Notes under the pieces: model-generated
What the model was told of the DNA's origin: nothing
Database searches by the model: none
Seen by the model: only the letters and a program-made list of their open reading frames with translations
Position numbers and translations under genes: made by a program
Source: Chara braunii
Lineage: Eukaryota; Streptophyta; Charophyceae; Charales; Characeae
Direction: 5' to 3'
Length of the DNA: 24,742 nt
NCBI GenBank assembly: GCA_003427395.1
Contig: BFEA01000079.1
Coordinates: forward strand, 1,271,428 to 1,296,169
Shown: piece by piece, positions 8,914-18,030 of the stretch
Layout: every line of letters starts with the position of its first letter
Numbering within the stretch: the stretch's first letter is position 1

Positions 8914-8979
<66 letters not shown>
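8914..8979. repeat. (CT)33 tract, (AG)n in the sense of the ADP/ATP carrier mRNA
   Basis: Uninterrupted CT dinucleotides for about 66 bases. It starts 73 bp past the stop codon of the carrier (read on the minus strand), so it may lie in the 3' UTR as an AG tract. Confidence 0.95.
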
Positions 8980-8981
<2 letters not shown>

Positions 8982-9052
8982 AGTTCTCCGGTCTTCCTAC
9001 GCCCCTCTTCCGCCCTGTGTTCCACCCCCTTCCCAGGGTGCGTTTCCACTTC

Positions 9053-9451
9053 CTAGCCCTTAACCGACTTCTGAATCTCGTCATAAAGAACAAGCACGAG
9101 CGCCCCACCCGCGCCACGAATGACATTCGACCACGCTCCCTTGAAGAAAGCCTTCGGCCCCTCGTTGCTCATGATCTTTCTCCAGCAGTCGAGCGTACCG
9201 GAGTACATTTGCTCGCCCGAACCTGACTGCATCATAAGCCGTCGGCGAACAGTATCAAACGGATAAGACACCATGCCGGCACCAGCTGTGACAGTCTGGG
9301 CGATAGCCCACTTCTGCCACACTGGCGCGTTCTTTGGATCCGTCAGGAAAACGCTCTTCGCCGTGTCGAAGCCTCCGAAAAACGCCGCGCGGTACACAAT
9401 GATACCCTGCACCGACACACCGAATCCTTGGTACAGTCCCTTGAAACCATC
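9053..9451 (-). CDS. AAC: Mitochondrial ADP/ATP carrier, exon 2 (C-terminal 132 residues)
   Basis: This encodes residues 238-369 of the ADP/ATP translocase and ends at a TAG stop (9053-9055). The intron acceptor is CAG at 9452-9454 on the minus strand; the exon starts GAT GGT TTC ([10 protein letters not shown]) in phase 0, exactly continuing the Y-K-S that ends exon 1. It contains the fifth and sixth membrane helices and the third carrier signature PFDTVR (residues 301-306), directly followed by the nucleotide-carrier signature, here RRRLMM (306-311) and not the near-universal RRRMMM. The tail [19 protein letters not shown] is closer to animal ADP/ATP carriers (GAWSNVLRGMGG) than to the land-plant form. 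No stop or frameshift is present. Family identity is very secure; the Met-to-Leu signature change should be confirmed in transcripts. Confidence 0.95.
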   Translation of the reverse strand, partial: DGFKGLYQGFGVSVQGIIVYRAAFFGGFDTAKSVFLTDPKNAPVWQKWAIAQTVTAGAGMVSYPFDTVRRRLMMQSGSGEQMYSGTLDCWRKIMSNEGPKAFFKGAWSNVIRGAGGALVLVLYDEIQKSVKG

Positions 9452-10662
9452 CTGTACACAGGTGCCGCCACATCATCGCCAGCGAAGGACAACCAAGCAC
9501 ATGCCAAGAGCCACGACCACACGTTAAATTACTATTTCAAAATCAACTGACGAATGCATTCCACTTCAAAAACCACAACGTACTCTACCCCGCGCTCGCG
9601 CTTACTCCAACTTCCAAAGACCGCAAACACCACATCAATCGTGCAGGAGGCAACAAATGAAGACATGGCCATAAGAAGAGACTCCGGCAAGCAAGACCCA
9701 AAAACTTCCAGCAGGAGAGCCAACCACCACGCACACTATTCCTTGTATTCAACGCTTACAATGCTGAATGGAAAAATGCAACAAGCCGACGTAAACGAGC
9801 CGAAACCCGAGGAACCGAACCCCTTCCAGCTCGCCTGGAGCACCAGAATTCTATTCGTAAAAAGAGACCGACAATGCGCACGTTAAACAGCCCATCCCTC
9901 CCCGCGGACAGGTGCCCCACATTGAGAGTCCTAGCGGACCCCATCTCCGCTGACAAGGCCTCTGCCCTTAGGCGAGCAAGCGCAAAGAAAAGCGAACTCG
10001 GCCACACACCACGAGATACAAAGCCATTTGGTCATAGACTCATAGGCGGTATCCCGCAAAGCAGGGCACCGTTCACACACGAGCTGTTGTAAAGTGACTC
10101 GTGATAAACCCCTAGCAGGAAACGCAAGGATGATCTAATTTACTCAAGAGCAGCGGACGACATCGCCCACACACGAGCTCTTGGAAATCCACTTCCGATC
10201 AACCCCTAGATCATAGGACGTGACCATGGCCTCCGCCCGAAAGGACATCAAGCAAGTAACAACAGGAGGGTCATCCGCAAGAATAACGGCTCTCAAAATT
10301 AGGCCCGCATTCCTACGCAAACAGCGACAACACGCAGAACCTCCTACAGTAGCATCGTCTTCCACAAATAGGAAAAAATGGCCAAGAGCACGCGAGCATC
10401 ACACGAACGATAGGACGGGGGGGGGTGTTTTAAGGGTGTCAGATTCGCACCGTGACTAACGGTACGTCAACCCTCATTCCGCCCAAGGCATCGTATCGTG
10501 CGCTGCATGGATATTACAGCGCCTTGATGCAATCCCAAGGTGGAAAGACTCGCTGCCGCACGCCACACATGGGACCTATTGAACTTCGTGCCATTACTAA
10601 GACATAGCACTTGGACCCAAGAACGAAGTATCGGCCCTTCGACACCAAACTCGCTAGTCACT

Positions 10663-10716
10663 AGCTCTCATCTCAATGATGACTCTCATCTCAATCGTGA
10701 CTCTTATCTCAATGGT
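10663..10716 (+). repeat. Three-copy 18-bp tandem repeat in the carrier intron
   Basis: GACTCT(C/T)ATCTCAATGNT-type units start at 10663 (variant first bases), 10681 and 10699, and a partial fourth (GACTCCGG) follows. Confidence 0.9.
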
Positions 10717-10923
10717 GACTCCGGTCACCATCAGCGGGTGATTCATCGATTGTCGCCAGAGCAGACAGCGCAGATGGATCTGTGAACTTCCACAACCATC
10801 CAGAGACGATTCTACCACCGGGTGGAGAAACGTCCTGCAATCAACATAGGAAAACAAGAATGTGGCAGATCGATTCCGACACCCGAGCGTTTCAGTCGCA
10901 GAAGCGCGCGTTTCCAGACGACG

Positions 10924-10963
10924 AGGCATGCACTCTAAAGACAGTTAGGCATGCACTCTAAAG
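10924..10963 (+). repeat. Two-copy 23-bp tandem repeat in the carrier intron
   Basis: AGGCATGCACTCTAAAG(A/G)CAG occurs at 10924 and again at 10947. Confidence 0.9.
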
Positions 10964-11411
10964 GCAGATCACTTACATATACCAGCCCAATCATTATGGC
11001 CATATAACCCGTAATAGTAATCCGGAATACGTGCCCTTAAAAGACGCAGAAGGGAAAAACTGCGAAGCACATTTAACGAACAGCTAGGTAGGACGAACAG
11101 CATACGCTTTTGTGCACAACAACGAAAGCGTGCCATATAAAAGCACAGATATTGTGGGAAGTCAGATTGCCGCAATCACTGCGCGTCATCGAGGAAACAT
11201 CGCGGGTCAGCGTTCAATCACACGAAGTCCACGCTATGGAGAGACCGTGCTCCAAAGCGCGACATACACGGAGATAAACCTGCCATGCAATTAAAAGAGA
11301 AGGGGCTAATGGCTTAATACAGTCAGAGATATCGCCCGATTGTTTGAGCTTTCGTCACAAAACGATACCACTCGATTACTCGATCTCTGTCAACATTCTC
11401 GCGTTCAGGCT

Positions 11412-11443
11412 GCATTCGCTATCGGTTGTATTCGCTATCGGTT
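11412..11443 (+). repeat. Two-copy 16-bp tandem repeat in the carrier intron
   Basis: G(C/T)ATTCGCTATCGGTT is repeated head to tail at 11412 and 11428. Confidence 0.9.
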
Positions 11444-11812
11444 GTATTCCCCCATTCGGCGCTCTCTGCGCCCGGTCCTGCCCTCCCTATTCGCTGCATT
11501 TCCCCCGGTCCACCGCCAGTGATCCCTTTGGTACCCATCCTTTACCCCGCTCTGCCTCCCCTCCAGGCTCCACCGTACCTGCCCTCACACGGTCATCCGT
11601 CTCGCCTCCTGCTACCACAGGTCCGCATTTACGGCCGATACTCCGACTTTCCCGTCCAGCTTCTGATTCCCAGACCTTTTTTCCACACGCTCCCCATTCC
11701 CCTTCCCCTGCTTATACGTTCCCCTGACATTTTCATACTCTGGCCCACCACACCATCCGCGTCTCCCAGAGTCCCACCCTCTCCCCCACGCACTTCCGCG
11801 CTCTCTACCAGA

Positions 11813-11937
11813 TTAGGCATTTTCTCCTCCGCGTAGTTTCTCAACCTTCCGCGCTCCTCCCACACCATTACTATATTCGGCGTTTTATTCACCTCCGCGC
11901 TGTTTATCAACCGTTCCGCGATTCTCCCCACACCGTC
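11813..11937 (+). repeat. Diverged 62-bp tandem duplication in the carrier intron
   Basis: ATTAGGCATTTTCTCCTCCGCG... at 11813 and ATTCGGCGTTTTATTCACCTC.. at 11875 align over about 62 bp through TCAACC(T/G)TTCCGCG..TCTCC and CACACC. They share roughly three quarters of bases by eye. Confidence 0.6.
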
Positions 11938-12116
11938 CCCGTCCCACAACCATTCCGCCTTCCCTGAGCTCTCTTCACCATCGCCCCTCGCCTCCGCTCT
12001 CCGCCATCCAATTCCACACCCATTTTATCTCCCACGCATCCTCTTCCTTTGATCTCCCTTATGCGCTCGTTCCTTCCCACACCCGTCCTTGGTATTGCCC
12101 CGCGCACCTCCACGGT

Positions 12117-12260
12117 CACTCCAGAACACTTCACGCCGCTTTGGTCACGGACAAGATAGCAAGCAAACTCATCGCCCTCCATCACGGCCGGAGCGCCTAC
12201 GCCGTCTATCCCGAACACTTGACGCTTTCGTAACGGACAAGACTGCCAGCCATTCCGCAC
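12117..12260 (+). repeat. Diverged direct repeat (about 88-bp spacing) in the carrier intron
   Basis: CAGAACACTTCACGCCGCTTTGGTCACGGACAAGA near 12121 and CCGAACACTTGACGCTTTCGTAACGGACAAGA near 12209 are clearly related, with GCAAGC/GCCAGC-like words after each. Confidence 0.6.
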
Positions 12261-12695
12261 GCTCACACGTTTACTCTCTCGCACTGCGTATACACGACCC
12301 TCAACCCAGAACCCGATCCACACCATGACGTGGGACAACATCCGCATGGCAGAAGACATGCGGCAACCATCCCTCTGCATGGTACTACATACACAAACTA
12401 CGTGGTCACCCTCTCCTCCGCCATCCCCAGCACCACACACTTGCTGGTACAGAAACCACCGACATAGCCCCCAGGAGACGATACATGACAGACTCACCAA
12501 CCCCGCAATTAGACTGCATAGCTACTGGACAAAGAACTTCAACAATACGACATACTATCGCCAATCAAATGGCGAGAGCAATGTGCAAGAATTAGGGAGC
12601 CTGGACACAGACCAAACACAAGGAACACTAAGTAATTGCGAACCAATTAATGCGACGATTCAACAGGCAGGAAACGGAAGGGGGTCAATACTCAC

Positions 12696-13406
12696 ACTCT
12701 TGTAGATGGTGGAGATGCAATTCCCCAGGCCCGTGAATTGGCGCTCCGCGCCTTTTCCAACATCTGCCGCAAGGCGCGTACGAGCGAAGTCAAGAGGATA
12801 GACAAAGAGCAATGAAGTGGCGCCGGCCGCTCCACCTGACGCCAAATTTCCAGCGAAAAACTTCCAGAACTCCTTCTTGGGGTCGTACGGGCAGAAAATC
12901 TGCTTGTAGGTGTCCTTGAATGCGAAGTTGAGCGCCTGAGTGGGGAAGTACCTAATGATGTTCGCAAGATTACCACGCCAGAACGACATAACACCTTGCT
13001 CGTTCGCCACCCTCGAGAAGCAGTTAATGATCCCAGTGTACTTCTTATCGGCAGCAAGCTGCTTGTTGCTGTCCTGCGTCTGCAGCAGTAGCTTCACACG
13101 CTCGATAGGCGCCACGGCAGTCTTCGAAATTCCACCAGATACACCACCAGCTAACAAGTCGACAAGGAAGGACTGGGCTGGAGTCAGGTCTTTGCCTTTC
13201 CCTTCTTTGGGTGCAGCAATGAACGGCACCATAGCTGGCACGTTCAGGGGTTGAGGCAGAGGGGTCCTCATGGCAGTAGCAGCAGCGAAGCCCAGATACG
13301 GCGCCGCCGGGGCATCGCTTCCCCCTAGCAGGTAGACATCCCTCCCGCTTGGGGAAAACGCGGGCGTGCCCGCCGCCATCGAGCCGGCTGCCAACTTAGA
13401 GAACAT
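12696..13406 (-). CDS. AAC: Mitochondrial ADP/ATP carrier, exon 1 (N-terminal 237 residues)
   Basis: ADP/ATP translocase of the mitochondrial inner membrane, which exchanges cytosolic ADP for matrix ATP. The start is the ATG at 13404-13406; the frame stays open upstream but shows no earlier ATG before a GTG at 13508. Residues 1-72 form an Ala/Pro/Gly-rich N-terminal extension. The carrier fold begins at about 77 ([20 protein letters not shown]), with signature PIERVK at 100-105, the [23 protein letters not shown] block at 143-165 and the second signature PLDFAR at 204-209. Exon 1 ends ...STIYKS before a GTGAGT donor. The whole protein is 369 residues; animal carriers are about 300, so the extension accounts for the extra length. 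Land-plant ADP/ATP carriers also carry an N-terminal extension, yet the core here is animal/red-alga-like. No inactivating change was found. Confidence 0.96.
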
Positions 13407-14180
13407 GGCGTCACCTTTCCTCCGTCGGGCAAGCGCAGCGCCAACACCGCAGCCGCGTACCGTGGCTGGCTCGGCTCCCCGCCACGACAGCTCGCCGCAG
13501 CCAGTCACGCCTTCCCCCGCCGTTCCTTTCGTCCTCTCTCCGCCAAAATGTTCCGAGTACAGGATATCTTATTGCTACATTAGAACAAAACTCGTGGTAA
13601 GGGTGAACTTCTCCTGCCTCCCCCACCGTCTTTTCTCCCTACCTATTCCCTCTTCCGCCAGTGTCAACGCACCTAATCAACAGGCTGGCCTCCAACGGGA
13701 TGCCCCGGCCGTAACCCGAGCTCGCTGGACCACTCACATTGCCGACGCCGGACAGCACAATAGTCCCCCGAACAACAAGACGCTACCTCACGAGAGGCCG
13801 GGGTGAGGGAGGACCACCCCGCTCATACCACGCGGCAAGCGCGATCTGGTACACTCTCGGGGAAAAGTTCACTGCGTTCTTGGTGGTGTGGAGGCCCACC
13901 ACCGCAAGCCTGTTTCCTGAAAATCGACTCCATGCTCATCAACTCCTGGTAGTGTAAGCGCTACCATGAACCTAGCCGTTGTTCCCATCAGTCCAAGGAT
14001 CACCTGCACTGGCGGGTGCTTCCCACGAGGTGCGCACTGGCGACGGGTTTCGGCGGAGCGCGAGTGGCGGGGGCTTCCTGAGGGGACGCAGCTGGTAGAC
14101 AGCGCTTGAAGGCATGTGCACTGCCACTTTCGCGCTGCGCGTTCGCAGCCTTAGCGGGTTGCTGCGTCAAGGTGGCGTAA
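13407..14180. other. 5' flank of the ADP/ATP carrier; no other gene seen
   Basis: This holds the 5' UTR and presumably the promoter of the carrier on the minus strand. I could not assign a TATA box or initiator. The open frames here have no recognisable motifs. Confidence 0.5.
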
Positions 14181-14537
14181 ATTCGCAGCCCGTCAGGGGT
14201 GCGTTTTCTCCCCCTGAGAACTTTTTTTTTTTTTTTCAAACAATTGCTTTATTTCCAAAGGATATAGAGGCCGGGAAAACCTCAACATGACAACCCGGAG
14301 GAAAAACTGGGGCCATTACCCAGCTTAGGCTTGTGCTGGAAACCGGGTCCAGCGTCCCTTAAAGCAACTGCTTTTAGAGAAAATAATCAACTGGATTAAA
14401 AAATGCTCAAACCGGGTCCAGCGTCTTCGTTCGTTATATGGTCGTTGGAAGGCTGTTCGCAGCCCGTCAGGGGTGCGTTTTATGCCCCTGAGAACATTTT
14501 TCATCGTCATTCGTTATACGGTCTGTGGAAGGCTGGA
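14181..14537 (+). repeat. Two copies of a GCAGCCCGTCAGGGGTGCG repeat around a poly-T-headed segment
   Basis: The block TTCGCAGCCCGTCAGGGGTG, then CGTTTT(C/A)T.CCCCTGAGAAC, occurs at 14181-14221 and at 14455-14495; a third, inverted copy is at 16154-16193. Each plus-strand copy is followed by a T-run or T-rich stretch. A GTTATA(T/C)GGTC.(T/G).GGAAGGCTG word appears at 14433 and 14513. Between them, 14222-14236 is a T15 run that could be the poly-A end of a minus-strand retroposon. AAACCGGGTCCAGCGTC is also doubled (about 14340 and 14409). The family is unnamed. Confidence 0.6.
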
Positions 14538-14540
14538 AAA

Positions 14541-14670
14541 ACAAGGCATGGCAGTTTAGGGGGTGCTGGCATCTTATTTGAAACTGCAGGACCGGTAGCT
14601 GCCCGTGGGACCGCACGGGTTTTGGTCCAGGACCACGTACGACCGGTAGCTGCGCATAGGAGGCCATTGT
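14541..14670 (+). repeat. Interspersed repeat, left-half copy
   Basis: Starting ACAAGGCATGGCAGTTTAGG and running through GGACCGGTAGCTGCCCGTGG and a GGTTTTGGTCCAGGAC block, this is about 85-90 percent identical by eye to 24344-24475. It corresponds to the left half of that longer copy. Confidence 0.8.
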
Positions 14671-14774
14671 GTACCGCGCTGAGCGCAGCCAAACTGGAGC
14701 AAGGAGCAGGACAAGCGAGGTGGCCCTTTTCTCACGGGTGCGCAGCCCGTAGTTTGTTTGTTGATGTTGTTGTG

Positions 14775-14777
<3 letters not shown>

Positions 14778-14828
<51 letters not shown>

Positions 14829-14849
14829 AGAGAGAGAGAGAGAGAGAGA
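14778..14849. repeat. (TG)n followed by (AG)n compound microsatellite
   Basis: TG dinucleotides at 14778-14825 pass through TATG into AG dinucleotides at 14827-14849. Open frames across it are artefacts of the repeat. Confidence 0.95.
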
Positions 14850-15168
14850 AATCAGGCGTGGCGCCACTTTGTCAAAACGCCTTGATCGATAAGGCACCAT
14901 GCTCTCGACGCACATAGGGAGACTCACTTTGTGAACGCAGAGGGAACGGGAGCAGCCGCCGCTGCTTTTCGATTTCGACCACAACAGGCTTCGAATTCAA
15001 ACCACCACTCTACCCGACGTTGGAAATTCGGGGGACCGGTAGCACAAGTCCATGAGGGCTACCAGTAGCACAGAGTGGAGAACCGGCAGAGTGGTGAATA
15101 TGGAAAATGGGATGAATTTGCGCTATAAGCTATTTCGCGGTTAAGATAATTTTTTTTTTTTAAATAAA
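14850..15168. other. No gene seen
   Basis: Unassigned sequence with short ACCGGTAGC / ACCAGTAGC words (15036, 15061), which also occur in the interspersed repeats nearby, and a T12 run at about 15151. Confidence 0.4.
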
Positions 15169-15862
15169 CATTTTTCCTGAAAAGATCATGACCAAATCAA
15201 CGGACCCTCAAATTTTCAGACTTGTTGACGAGTTCTTCTGAGCGTGAAAAATCTTTGAAATAGGGGTACTTTTCTTGTTGGCCCACAAGTTGTCGTGTGC
15301 CAAAAATGACAAAAGTGAAGAATTGGCACGGCATTTATTTCATGGTCTAAACGATTTTTATTTTTATTTTTGATATTTTTCCTGGAAAGATCACGACCTG
15401 GCCTACCCGAAATCAAATTTTCAATCCAGCGGCCTAGCTCAGTTGGTAAGGCTCGCAAGTGGCATTCAGGAGGTCATGGGTTCAATCCCCATTGGCCTCA
15501 TGCCTTCCTAGGCTTACTTAGCACCCGCTACCCAAGAGATAGACCACTGGATCCCCCGATCGGCATCAAGCAGCGTCTGCTATGTTCGTAGGGGAGGGGC
15601 CTGAGGGGAGGCACGAGGGATTGATCCGCTTTATCCCTGGTGCTACCGGCCATCCCCTGGTTGGTATCCTGCAGGCTCGAGGGGCCGTAAAAACACGGCT
15701 CTGGTATGCTACGGGTTTCCCCGTATGCCTACAGGTAGGAGTAGTGGTAGGTAGGTAGTGTGGGGAAATTGAGAGAAGAGTATAGTTTAAAATTAAAAAA
15801 AATAAAAAATAAAAAATTCAGATCTTTTCTCAAATTATTCTGCGTACGAAAAATCGTCAAAG
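15169..15862 (+). repeat. Diverged duplication; the second copy is split by a SINE
   Basis: Copy 1 at 15169-15253 reads TTTTTCCTGAAAAGATCATGACC...CAAATTTTCAGA...GAGTTCTTCTGAGCGTGAAAAATC. Copy 2 starts at 15373 (TATTTTTCCTGGAAAGATCACGACC...CAAATTTTCAA) and resumes at about 15818 (CAGATCTTTTCTCAAATTATTCTGCGTACGAAAAATCG). Copy 1 thus serves as an empty-site relative for the SINE insertion in copy 2. Confidence 0.7.
15426..15818 (+). mobile_element. tRNA-derived SINE, second family, A-rich tail
   Basis: The head GGCCTAGCTCAGTTGG (A box TAGCTCAGTTGG, 15435-15446) and GGTTCAATCCC (B box, 15479-15489) look tRNA-like. The TATGGG-like T stem (ATGGG/CCCAT around TTCAATC) and GGCC/GGCC ends are partly preserved. 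A body of about 290 bp follows, then an A-rich tail of TAAAAATA-type words (15786-15817). The body differs from the SINE at 1568-1749. The target-site duplication is unclear (AAATTTTCA against AAAAATTCA). A weak D-arm and anticodon stem argue against a working tRNA gene. Confidence 0.75.
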
Positions 15863-15952
15863 TTGGCGCTCGAAAATTGCAAGATTGGACCCGCTTGCGC
15901 CTTCCAATCGGTGCCTCCCCTAAAAACCCGCCCTAACTCAGCGCAATGCAAA

Positions 15953-16076
15953 TTTTCAGGACTTGGCCTCCCCGACCTCCTGCGGGCAGCTACCGGTCCT
16001 CCAACAGCGAAAACTTTTCAGGATCCGGCCTCCCCGACCTCCTGCGGGCAACTACCGGTCCTCCAACAACGAAAAT
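15953..16076 (+). repeat. Two-copy 62-bp tandem repeat
   Basis: TTTTCAGGA(C/T)..GGCCTCCCCGACCTCCTGCGGGCA(G/A)CTACCGGTCCTCCAACA(G/A)CGAAAA occurs at 15953 and 16015 with few differences. Confidence 0.92.
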
Positions 16077-16153
16077 TGCCTATTTCCCACGAATTGGACC
16101 CCCAGCAAATACACCACCCTTCCAACTACTGCACCGTTTGGTGACGATGGCGA

Positions 16154-16193
16154 AATTTCTCAGGGGCATAAAACGCACCCCTAACGGGCTGCG
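16154..16193 (-). repeat. Inverted copy of the GCAGCCCGTCAGGGGTGCG repeat
   Basis: On the minus strand this reads TTCGCAGCCCGTTAGGGGTG followed by CGTTTTATGCCCCTGAGAA, matching 14455-14495 with about one mismatch. Confidence 0.85.
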
Positions 16194-16861
16194 AACTCCT
16201 CCCGCCTCCACCACGATCAATCGACCGCCATGGACTCTGGGCCTCACCACACCACTCTCGAAATGTGAAAGAAAAACAAAAAAATGTGTCGGGTGCATCT
16301 GGTCATGTTCTAGCGAGGAGTTTATTCCCATTTTGCAAATTTCGAGAATGGTGATGTGATGCCCTGAACCTTTTTTTTTTTTTTTGCCCTGAACCTTACC
16401 TTTCGGCCTCGTTGCACTACTCAGAACATGCACAAAAGACAAACTATGGCGGTGTATACTTCCATGTTATAGCGGGAAAATTCATTCATTCACATCACAT
16501 TTTGCACGGTGATGGAGCAAGGGCGTTTGGCCATCCCTTCCGTCACTTATCACTTACTAGACCCCGCCTACCCCAAAACAACCCCAATCCCCCCCCTCCC
16601 CCCTCTTCAAAAACGAAGGCCGGAACGGGGAAAAAAAACAAAAGAAAAGGTCGGACGACGGCCGCCACGGCCAAATAACGACCTATGCAACCTGCACTTG
16701 GTCGCCCGCGCTCCAACCTCTGAGCCGACCGTTTCGGCTACCGGTTTGTGCCCTGCGCCCGACCGTGCACCTTGTAGACTCCCCATAATCCCCGTTAGGA
16801 CTCGTCGACACTTCCATAAAAAGGATGACCCGCTATACGACAAAATGCAACGGGGTAAGAT
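16194..16861. other. No gene seen
   Basis: Contains a T15 run (about 16371-16385) flanked on both sides by GCCCTGAACCTT (16361 and 16386), a small direct duplication, and C-rich and A-rich stretches at 16587-16645. No supported gene. Confidence 0.45.
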
Positions 16862-17129
16862 GCAGCCTCTGACTGCGAACAGTCCTTTTTCGAAATTGAA
16901 ACAGTGCGGGTCCGCTTTTATCGAATAGCAGAGTTCCTCGAATAGAAAACTCACACATTGTATTCGAATACAACTTGTACCCTTTCTACTCGGATTTCGA
17001 AAAGAAAAAACTCTTGTATTCCGATAAAATTACTTCTTCTTTTTGTTGGAGGTCAACGCCTGCCCTTGTGCTCCCTGCCACTGACATGCTACATGCTGCA
17101 GGTCTCTCTGTCTCTCTCTCTATCTCTCT
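16862..17129 (+). repeat. Interspersed repeat, right-half copy ending in CT tract
   Basis: From ACAGTCCTTTTTCGAAATTG, through TTCGAATACAACTTGTACCC and GATTTCGAAAAGAAAAAACT, to TACATGCTGCAGGTCTCTCT, this matches 24478-24710 at about 90 percent by eye. It corresponds to the right half of that longer copy and, like it, ends in a (CT)n run. Confidence 0.85.
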
Positions 17130-18030
17130 TGGTGCCTTGGCCAAATTGGTCAAGGTTGCGGACGACCCAAACTTGCGCAGACTTTGGCAGGTGCTGAATG
17201 TGACATTCGAAGGGAGACGACAACAGAGGGATGAGAGGGAAGGTGGAACAGGGGAGAGGGTATTGGGATAAGGGGGGAGAGGAGAAAAGGACACCTAGGA
17301 AGGGGTAATAGGTAGGGAAAATGGTTGGGTGTGGCCCGACAGAAAATGAGTTCGCACCAGCCATCGGAAAACAGTTTTTTAAAATTTCGGCCGACTTAGA
17401 GGATGCTGGGTGGATAGGCTGGGTAGGGACCGACGACTGAGGCCTGGCGGTAAGCCCATGGACTTCTTGAAGTTACGAATTTAGATTTTGAAAATATTCT
17501 TGAAGTCGGTAGACGTTCGGGTCCGGAGGAAGGGGCAGGGGAAAGGCCATAGTATTAGTACGGGCAGCAAGGCCAAGGCTGCCTCGAGCTACGGAATCCG
17601 ACTGGATTCCACCTCCTGAGGAGTCCGCACATAGACGGACAGAAACGCAGCGTCGAGAATGCTACGAAGCTCAGAGGAGGAGTGGTGGCAACGACTAGGT
17701 CATGGTGGGACATAACGAAAGGGAAAGGGGAAGCTAGGTGGACAACGGAAAGGGAAAGCTAGAGGGAAGGTTGCGGGGAAATCATATCTTATGGAAAAGA
17801 TACTTTCATTTTACTATGAGCCAGCATGCTGCAGTGACTGTGTGGCCGCAGTCTTCCTTCACTCGAAAGTGCATAGTAACCGGGAGTACGCGATGGATCC
17901 GATAGAGGGGATAGCACAAGAAACGATAGGAAGGTCAGCAGGGTAGGTAGCAAGCGATAGTGCAAAGAAGCGAGTGTAACACATGAATTAGTGGAAGATG
18001 TACGGGGGAGGTTAGAATCAGCAAGGGGGA
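17130..18030. other. No gene seen; purine-rich 5' flank of the retroelement
   Basis: G/A-rich sequence, especially 17210-17330 and 17690-17770. It may include the untranslated leader of the element that starts coding at 18031, but I find no terminal repeat or target-site duplication marking its 5' end. Confidence 0.45.

Larger units (their letters stand above)
9452..12695 (-). other. 3.24-kb intron of the ADP/ATP carrier gene
   Basis: The donor is GTGAGT (minus strand, complement of 12690-12695) and the acceptor CAG (9452-9454). Joining the exons gives an uninterrupted carrier with the expected [13 protein letters not shown] sequence, which fixes both sites. Apart from short tandem repeats listed separately, I see no gene or known mobile element in it. 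The stretch 11440-12300 is strongly C+T-rich on the plus strand, i.e. purine-rich in the transcript. Short open frames on either strand have no family resemblance. Confidence 0.93.

Noticed and set aside
11629-12500. Long open frames in the carrier intron as a nested gene
   Set aside because: The open frames follow from biased C+T composition. They show no domain, no motif and no splice or start context.
13407-13508. Upstream-extended start for the ADP/ATP carrier
   Set aside because: The frame is open to 13508 but the codon there is GTG, not ATG, and the added 34 residues are not carrier-like. The first ATG is at 13404-13406.
15430-15500. Functional tRNA gene
   Set aside because: A and B boxes are good and the T arm pairs, but the D and anticodon arms do not fold convincingly, and the sequence continues into a body with an A-rich tail, which fits a SINE.
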